Origin: HK-STAS-PATE-36 sp964610345
GTDB lineage: Bacteria > Patescibacteriota > Saccharimonadia > Saccharimonadales > JAGQNJ01
Assembly: GCA_964610345.1 (NCBI GenBank)
Contig: CAZSVQ010000035.1
Span: 1 to 7,317 of the forward strand
Reading direction: 5' to 3'
Length of the DNA: 7,317 nucleotides
Made by a program: the position numbers and the translations under genes. A model generated the notes under the pieces. The model ran no database searches, was not told where the DNA came from, and was given only the letters and a program-made list of their open reading frames with translations. Of this stretch, positions 1 to 3,997 are shown in pieces. Each line of letters opens with the position of its first letter. Position 1 is the first letter of the stretch.

Positions 1-60
1 AATGAGGTATCTTATTAACAACTTCGGATTGTCCAATATGTTATGGACGCATACACAGAA

Positions 61-89
61 TTGACAATTAAGCATACAAAGAGTAGTAT
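61..89 (+). promoter_or_regulatory. Promoter P1 upstream of secE
   Basis: A perfect -35 hexamer TTGACA (61-66) is followed after 17 bp by the -10-like hexamer TAGTAT (84-89). Transcription would start near 96, giving a leader of about 47 nt before the secE start that includes the hairpin at 101-120. It is the best sigma70-type promoter in the left part of the window and probably drives the secE-nusG-rplK cluster. It overlaps P2. Confidence 0.6.
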
Positions 90-116
90 TGACTTGTACG
101 ACCTACTATTTATAGT
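89..116 (+). promoter_or_regulatory. Alternative overlapping promoter P2 upstream of secE
   Basis: TTGACT (89-94) lies 16 bp upstream of TATAGT (111-116). Transcription would start near 123, leaving only about 20 nt before the secE GTG start. P1 and P2 overlap, so either could be the one in use. The P2 -10 lies within the 3' arm of the hairpin at 101-120. Confidence 0.4.
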
Positions 117-124
117 AGGTTTTT
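101..124 (+). promoter_or_regulatory. Hairpin with T run in the secE leader (attenuator or upstream terminator)
   Basis: ACCTACTAT (101-109) and ATAGTAGGT (112-120) are perfect reverse complements and run straight into five T residues (120-124), the shape of a small intrinsic terminator. It could end transcription from a gene left of the window. If P1 is used, it would instead lie a few bases into the secE transcript and act as an attenuator or a 5' stabilising hairpin. The innermost pairs would open to give a normal loop. Confidence 0.5.
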
Positions 125-142
125 GATATTAAGGAGGCAGGC

Positions 143-514
143 GTGGCAAGAACACGTAAATTACCGACAAAAAAAGTTAAACGAACACCAAAACTTAAAA
201 AACCAACTTTTTTAAGTAAAATTTTTGGTGCAATTGGCAGATTTATTAAAAAAATATTTGTGCCATTCAGATTCGTGCTTAAACCATTTAAAAGTAGGCC
301 GATGCGCTTCATTGGTAAATTATTAAATAAAATATTATTAATTAATTATTTTAAAACTAGCTGGCATGAACTAAGACAAGTTACGTGGCCTGGCCGTAAA
401 GAAACACTACAGCTAACCTTTGCCGTATTTATTTTTGCAATAGGTTTTGGATTAATGATTGCGGTAGTCGATTATGGTCTAAGTAAATTATTCCAAGAAG
501 TATTATTGAAATAG
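143..514 (+). CDS. secE: Preprotein translocase subunit SecE
   Basis: SecE clamps the SecY channel in the cytoplasmic membrane and is essential for Sec-dependent export. The family signature is clear at residues 74-87 (WHELRQVTWPGRKE), the amphipathic segment before the membrane helix. A single hydrophobic helix follows at about 91-110, and the tail ends in YGLSKLFQEVLLK. At 123 residues the protein is longer than minimal one-helix SecE proteins of about 60 aa. The extra 70 N-terminal residues are very rich in Lys and Arg, with two short hydrophobic patches near 28-47. The GTG start is chosen because AAGGAGG (131-137) sits 5 nt upstream; no better in-frame ATG precedes the domain. The gene is followed 52 bp later by nusG, the usual bacterial secE-nusG order. 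The assignment is firm; the role of the basic extension is unknown. Confidence 0.95.
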   Translation: MARTRKLPTKKVKRTPKLKKPTFLSKIFGAIGRFIKKIFVPFRFVLKPFKSRPMRFIGKLLNKILLINYFKTSWHELRQVTWPGRKETLQLTFAVFIFAIGFGLMIAVVDYGLSKLFQEVLLK

Positions 515-566
515 TAAATAATTAAATAATTTTATCAACACACAATCGGAATAGAAAGGACAGAAA

Positions 567-1109
567 ATGAGCAAACGTTATGATACAAATAAAAACTGGT
601 ATGCAATCCATACTTATAGTGGATACGAAGAAAAAGTAGCCGAAAGCATTCGCCAAAGAGCTGATAGTTTAGATATGAAAGACAAAATCTTTCAAGTATT
701 AGTACCTAAAGAGAAAATGATCGAAGTTAAAAACGGCAAACGAAAAGTTGTTGAAAAGCGGATTTTTCAAGGTTACGTACTAGTACAAATGAAACTAACT
801 GAAGATGCTTGGTATATTGTTCGTAACACTCCTAGCGTTACAGGCTTTGTTGGTACAGGTACCGACCCAAGCCCAGTCAGTGAAGCTGAAGTTGAAAAAA
901 TCCTAAAAAGAATGGGTCGCGCAGAGCCAAAACACAAGATCGATTACAAAGAAGGCGAAGTTGTTAACATTATTGACGGTCCATTTAAAGGCTTCGATGG
1001 TACAATTAATGAAATTGATCAACAAAAGGGCAAACTTAAAGTTCTAGTCAACATGTTTGGCCGTGAGACACCGGTTGAACTTGATAGCCTTCAGGTAAAA
1101 CGCGTATAA
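567..1109 (+). CDS. nusG: Transcription termination/antitermination factor NusG
   Basis: NusG binds the RNA polymerase clamp and links it to Rho or to the leading ribosome. The 180-residue length is typical for bacterial NusG. The NGN domain covers about residues 10-115, beginning WYAIHTYSGYEEKV and including the family segment KRIFQGYVLVQM (64-75) and the VRNTPSVTGFVG stretch (85-96). The C-terminal KOW domain spans about 127-180, with VVNIIDGPFKGFDGTI followed by FGRETPVEL. The ATG is preceded by GAAAGGA (554-560) at 6 nt. There is no insertion between the domains. The last codons overlap a strong promoter-like sequence (1081-1110) that probably serves rplK. Identification is firm. Confidence 0.97.
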   Translation: MSKRYDTNKNWYAIHTYSGYEEKVAESIRQRADSLDMKDKIFQVLVPKEKMIEVKNGKRKVVEKRIFQGYVLVQMKLTEDAWYIVRNTPSVTGFVGTGTDPSPVSEAEVEKILKRMGRAEPKHKIDYKEGEVVNIIDGPFKGFDGTINEIDQQKGKLKVLVNMFGRETPVELDSLQVKRV

Positions 1110-1110
1110 T
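1081..1110 (+). promoter_or_regulatory. Promoter inside the 3' end of nusG, for rplK
   Basis: TTGATA (1081-1086, one mismatch to TTGACA) is separated by 18 bp from a perfect TATAAT (1105-1110), which overlaps the nusG stop codon. Transcription would start near 1117 and give rplK a leader of about 106 nt. The same bases also form a 7-bp inverted repeat, GTATAAT (1104-1110) with ATTATAC (1118-1124). Confidence 0.55.
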
Positions 1111-1116
1111 TTTTTT

Positions 1117-1222
1117 GATTATACAGCTAGACAACAGGGGTAATCTGTAGTAAAATTACAGACGTTACGCACATTACGGAGGTTGCAAGCTTCAGTAACC
1201 ACTAATATGCAAAGGATAATAT
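1117..1222 (+). promoter_or_regulatory. Structured leader of rplK
   Basis: The region between nusG and rplK holds two hairpins that cannot form together. In the first, GTAATCTGTA (1140-1149) pairs with TACAGA (1157-1162) and, past a 2-nt bulge, TTAC (1165-1168). In the second, GTTAC (1164-1168) pairs with GTAAC (1195-1199) around an inner GGAGGTTGCAAGCTTC element. Both use bases 1165-1168. This resembles an autoregulatory ribosomal-protein leader, but I cannot match it to a named family, and the clear L1-site motif is at rplA instead. There is no terminator-like T run, so any control would act on translation or RNA stability. Confidence 0.4.
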
Positions 1223-1648
1223 ATGGCAAAAGCAATTAAAGCGAATTTGAAGATGAAAATACCAGCTGGTAAAGCTAGCGCTGGTCCTCCGGTTGGTAGT
1301 ACACTAGGGCAATATGGTGTAAATATGATGGACTTCGTAACACCTTTCAATGAGGCAACTCGGGATATGAAAGGCACTGTAACCGCACATATTACTGTGT
1401 ATGATGACAGAACCATGGACTTCCGCGTAGTAAGTCAACCAACTGATGATTTAATTCGTAACGCACTAGGTATTCAAAAAGGTTCAGGCCGCCCAAACAG
1501 CGAAAAAGTTGATAAAAAACTGACTGATGCTCAACTTACACAAATTGCTGAAGAAAAAGCCAAAGATATGAATGCCGATGACGTAGATGCGGTTAAAAAA
1601 ATGGTGGCTGGTACAGCCCGAAGTATGGGTGTGGAGATAGAAGGCTAG
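1223..1648 (+). CDS. rplK: 50S ribosomal protein L11
   Basis: L11 binds the GTPase-associated region of 23S rRNA at the base of the L7/L12 stalk and takes part in factor binding. The 141-residue length is standard. The N-terminal domain (about 1-70) carries the IPAGKASAGPPVGSTLGQ stretch (13-30). The C-terminal rRNA-binding domain carries GIQKGSGRPN (83-92) and the family signature VAGTARSMGV (128-137). A Shine-Dalgarno AAAGGA (1211-1216) lies 6 nt before the ATG. Compared with E. coli L11 from memory, the proline at position 26 is serine here while prolines 22 and 23 remain. This position belongs to the thiopeptide-binding proline pair. The gene is followed 4 nt later by a small unknown ORF, not directly by rplA. 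Confidence 0.97.
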   Translation: MAKAIKANLKMKIPAGKASAGPPVGSTLGQYGVNMMDFVTPFNEATRDMKGTVTAHITVYDDRTMDFRVVSQPTDDLIRNALGIQKGSGRPNSEKVDKKLTDAQLTQIAEEKAKDMNADDVDAVKKMVAGTARSMGVEIEG

Positions 1649-1652
1649 AAAT

Positions 1653-1901
1653 ATGACACTTTACGCTGGTCAAACCGAATTAGATGTAGTTCCACTAGCA
1701 AATGAGGTCGGTAAAACACTTTTTGATGAAGCCACTAGAAAACAAGCATACAGCGCTTTTAAAAATGGTCAAGTTGGCGAAGAATTGCACAATAAGTTAG
1801 TCGCAATGTATCAAGACGGCAGTGTACAAGCACAATATTTTTTAGGTGAGTTTATCACTAAAGGATTGATAGAGTATCCAATTTCAGATAATGAGGCTTG
1901 A
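1653..1901 (+). CDS. Unknown small acidic protein between L11 and L1 (82 aa)
   Basis: I do not recognise this protein. It begins 4 nt after the rplK stop, with AGAAGG (1639-1644) 8 nt upstream of the ATG, so it is very likely co-translated with L11. It has about twice as many acidic as basic residues, no signal peptide and no membrane segment. The C-terminal half (about 37-75) looks helical. The segment AQYFLGEFITKGLIEY (60-75) vaguely recalls a Sel1-type helix, but one such unit is too little to assign the family. Codon use and base composition match the ribosomal-protein genes around it, so it does not look newly acquired. Its TGA stop shows that TGA is a stop codon in this organism. Its position suggests a ribosome- or translation-linked role, but that is inference only. 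Confidence 0.75.
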   Translation: MTLYAGQTELDVVPLANEVGKTLFDEATRKQAYSAFKNGQVGEELHNKLVAMYQDGSVQAQYFLGEFITKGLIEYPISDNEA

Positions 1902-1906
1902 CTTTT

Positions 1907-2164
1907 ATGGCTATAAATGATGAATTTAGTCGATCAGATACAGAAACTTTTATTGATATTGACGCAATGGATCCTAATACAGAGTCATTCCAAAAAGTAC
2001 CAGTAATCGAAAAAGGTGAAGCAGGCCCTGGTTACACTGGTATTGTAAAGCTTGGCCCTTACGCAGTTAAAGGTGAAGTAGAATGCAATAAAGTGGAAGA
2101 AACTAAAGACGAGTTAGAGTCTCAGGGTATTGTTGACACGTATAGTGCAATAGATAACGAATAA
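1907..2164 (+). CDS. Unknown small acidic protein upstream of L1 (85 aa)
   Basis: I do not recognise this protein. An in-frame TTG at 1898 would overlap the previous stop, but the ATG at 1907 is preferred because GAGG (1893-1896) lies 10 nt upstream of it and only 1 nt from the TTG. The protein is strongly acidic, especially at both ends (INDEFSRSDTETFIDIDAMD at the start; KVEETKDELESQG near the end). The middle is glycine-rich (GEAGPGYTGIVKLGPYAVKG, about 37-56) and may form a small beta structure. There is no membrane segment or signal peptide. The gene ends 6 bp before the L1-site hairpin that controls rplA. The acidic character would suit binding to a basic partner such as a ribosomal protein, which is a guess. 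Confidence 0.7.
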   Translation: MAINDEFSRSDTETFIDIDAMDPNTESFQKVPVIEKGEAGPGYTGIVKLGPYAVKGEVECNKVEETKDELESQGIVDTYSAIDNE

Positions 2165-2170
2165 ATTAAT

Positions 2171-2207
2171 TTTGTGGGAGAGTAAATTTACTCGCCAGAA
2201 CCACGAA
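2171..2207 (+). promoter_or_regulatory. L1-binding site mimic upstream of rplA (autoregulatory leader)
   Basis: The RNA folds into two helices around an asymmetric internal loop. The outer helix pairs TTTGTGG (2171-2177) with CCACGAA (2201-2207), with one G-U pair. The inner helix pairs GAGTA (2180-2184) with TACTC (2189-2193) around the loop AATT. The internal loop is GA on the 5' side (2178-2179) and GCCAGAA on the 3' side (2194-2200). This matches the layout known for L1 sites on 23S rRNA and on L1 mRNAs: 5' GA opposite a longer purine-rich strand ending in AGAA or similar. The outer helix overlaps the Shine-Dalgarno of rplA (GAAGGGA, 2205-2211), so bound L1 would block initiation. Confidence 0.75.
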
Positions 2208-2218
2208 GGGAGAATACA

Positions 2219-3199
2219 ATGGCAAAAACTAAAGCAGAGCTACTAGAACAGGCTAAAGAGCTTGGGCTAGAAGTAACGACAAAGAACACAATTGCAGAAA
2301 TTCAAACAGCAATTGATGGTGTTAATGCGCCAGCAAAAGAAGCAAAAGTGCCAAAAACAGCTAAATCTGGTAAACATAGTGCAAAAGGCATACAAGATTC
2401 TGCCGAAAAACAAGCTAAAATTGAACGCCAACATCATAAAGGTGAGGATAATCAAGAAGTAATAAATATATCTAAACCAATAAAAGCAATTAAGCCAACT
2501 CGGACAAAACTAGAACGACGCGGTAAAAAATATCGTGAAATAGCTAAACTAATCGATAACAATAAAGAATATACTCTAGCTGAAGCACTAGAGATAGCTT
2601 GCAAAACTAATCCCAGTAAATTTGATGCTAGCGTAGAGCTACACGTAAAACTTGGCGTAGACCCCAAACAGGCTGACCAAAACATTCGTGGAACAGTTAA
2701 TTTACCAGCCGGTACTGGCAAAGATGTACGTATCGCCGTATTTGCAGACGTCGATGACGTTAAAAAAGCCAAAAGCGCTGGTGCAGATATTGCTGCTGGT
2801 GATGAATTCTTGCAACAACTCGACAAAGAACAACTTGACTTTGACGTTCTAATTTCAACACCTCTAATGATGGCAAAACTCGGTAAATATGCACGGTTAT
2901 TGGGACCAAAAGGCTTAATGCCAAACCCTAAAAGTGGAACTGTTACTAAAGATGTAGTGTCTGCTGTAAAAGATGCAAAAGCCGGTAAAGTAGAGTACCG
3001 CGTTGATAGCACAGGTATTATTCATTTAAGCATTGGTAAAATTAGTTTTAAACAAGAAGGCCTTAAACAAAATGCTTCAGCAGTAATTTCAGCTATTAAG
3101 TCTGCTAAACCATCTAGCCTAAAAGCAAGTTATGTTCAAAGTGTTTACATAGCCACTACCATGGGTCCGAGCATTAAAGTTCTAGTTTCTGAAATTTAG
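2219..3199 (+). CDS. rplA: 50S ribosomal protein L1 with long N-terminal extension
   Basis: L1 forms the mobile stalk at the ribosomal E site and commonly represses its own mRNA. The family domain spans about residues 98-326, with LGVDPKQADQNIRGTVNLP (145-163), the signature around LGPKGLMPNPKSGTVT (228-243), and the C-terminal YIATTMGPSIKV (310-321). At 326 residues it is about 95 longer than ordinary bacterial L1. Residues 3-34 (KTKAELLEQAKELGLEVTTK, then IAEIQTAI) look like a helix-extended-loop-helix unit of the SAP/HeH type. A Lys/Ala-rich low-complexity linker follows to about 97. The full-length start is supported by AAGGGAG (2206-2212) at 6 nt and by the L1-site hairpin directly upstream. 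No terminator is evident after the TAG stop. The extension is an inference from alignment by eye; the L1 assignment is firm. Confidence 0.96.
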   Translation: MAKTKAELLEQAKELGLEVTTKNTIAEIQTAIDGVNAPAKEAKVPKTAKSGKHSAKGIQDSAEKQAKIERQHHKGEDNQEVINISKPIKAIKPTRTKLERRGKKYREIAKLIDNNKEYTLAEALEIACKTNPSKFDASVELHVKLGVDPKQADQNIRGTVNLPAGTGKDVRIAVFADVDDVKKAKSAGADIAAGDEFLQQLDKEQLDFDVLISTPLMMAKLGKYARLLGPKGLMPNPKSGTVTKDVVSAVKDAKAGKVEYRVDSTGIIHLSIGKISFKQEGLKQNASAVISAIKSAKPSSLKASYVQSVYIATTMGPSIKVLVSEI

Positions 3200-3272
3200 T
3201 ATTTAAAAAATAAAATATTACAAATAATCTGTTGTAGTATTGGCATTCCACAGAGTCTTTTTGAATTGGAGT

Positions 3273-3281
3273 TGTTATAAT
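3273..3281 (+). promoter_or_regulatory. Extended -10 promoter for dcd and the tmk-thyX fusion
   Basis: TGTTATAAT is a perfect extended -10 element (TGn at 3273-3275, TATAAT at 3276-3281). No convincing -35 lies 15-18 bp upstream, as is common for extended -10 promoters. The predicted start is near 3288, only about 5 nt before the dcd ATG at 3293, so the mRNA would be practically leaderless. The last T of the box is also part of an ATG at 3280 preceded by GGAG (3268-3271). Confidence 0.55.
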
Positions 3282-3292
3282 GACACATAAAT

Positions 3293-3997
3293 ATGGGAGT
3301 ATATAGTAACCGGCAAATCAAACAAGCCATTAAAGATGGGCATATTGTGTTTCATCCGTACCAAGAAAAGCATATTGCAGGCAGTAGTGTTGATGTTACT
3401 CTTGGGCATTATTATTATCGAACAGAACGGCCTAGTGAAGGTGGCTTTTACAATCCTTTTGATAAATCTTCTGTTGATACCTACTTTAGTGGCGCTCTCA
3501 AAGCTGAAAAACATGCTATATGGGCCAAAAAACATGGAAAAGTATTGTTTAGCAATATTCCGGCCGATCACCCAATAATTGTTTTACGCCCTCATGAACG
3601 AATTTTAGCTCATACCCACGAATTTATCGGTATCAAAGCGCCGGGTACAAGCACCATGCAGGCTCGCAGTACTTGGGGGCGTAATGGTATTGCCGTGTGT
3701 CTGGACGCAGGCTGGGGTGATCCAGGTTATATAAACCGCTGGACCATGGAAATTTATAATTTGAACCAACATGAAAGCGTAGTTTTACCAGTCGGCGAAC
3801 GTATCGCCCAAGTAGTATTTTACGAGACTGGTCCTGTTGATTTAGAATACAAGAAATTGAGCGGTAAATATCAATCTGCTTCTAGCGATAGCCTAGAAAG
3901 CATTATAAAATCTTGGGAACCCACTCAAATGCTCCCTCGCGCTTATAAAGATAGTAGAAAAAAACCGGAGGCCATTAAAGGTTTAAAATATGAGTAA
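3293..3997 (+). CDS. dcd: dCTP deaminase family protein (possibly bifunctional deaminase/dUTPase)
   Basis: The family converts dCTP to dUTP; bifunctional members go on to dUMP, the substrate of ThyX. The conserved elements appear in order: SSVDVTLG (31-38), the nucleotide-binding QARSTWGR (123-130), AGWGDPG (139-145), a glutamate at 153 in TMEIYN aligning with the catalytic Glu138 of E. coli Dcd, PVGERIAQ (166-173), and the closing GKYQ (191-194). At 234 residues it is about 40 longer than E. coli Dcd, with an extra C-terminal tail after 194 and an insertion near 45-85. No Shine-Dalgarno precedes the ATG at a usable distance, and the extended -10 promoter lies only 12 nt upstream of it. The gene overlaps the downstream fusion by 8 nt. 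No separate dUTPase is in the window, so a bifunctional enzyme would make sense, but the sequence alone does not decide this. Confidence 0.9.
   Translation: MGVYSNRQIKQAIKDGHIVFHPYQEKHIAGSSVDVTLGHYYYRTERPSEGGFYNPFDKSSVDTYFSGALKAEKHAIWAKKHGKVLFSNIPADHPIIVLRPHERILAHTHEFIGIKAPGTSTMQARSTWGRNGIAVCLDAGWGDPGYINRWTMEIYNLNQHESVVLPVGERIAQVVFYETGPVDLEYKKLSGKYQSASSDSLESIIKSWEPTQMLPRAYKDSRKKPEAIKGLKYE

Noticed and set aside
2..64. A short open frame from the left edge ending at TGA 62-64, possibly the tail of an upstream gene
   Set aside because: Only about 20 codons are visible, with no recognisable motif; it cannot be told from chance.
1..142. tRNA gene upstream of secE, as often found in bacteria
   Set aside because: No cloverleaf, T-loop or CCA-end pattern on either strand.
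2133..2138. Perfect TTGACA near the end of the 85-aa ORF, as a possible rplA promoter
   Set aside because: The best hexamer at 16-17 bp (TAACGA) matches TATAAT poorly.
3229..3262. CTGT/ACAG hairpin with a downstream T run as the rplA terminator
   Set aside because: Only four pairs, a long loop, and a gap before the T residues; too weak to call.
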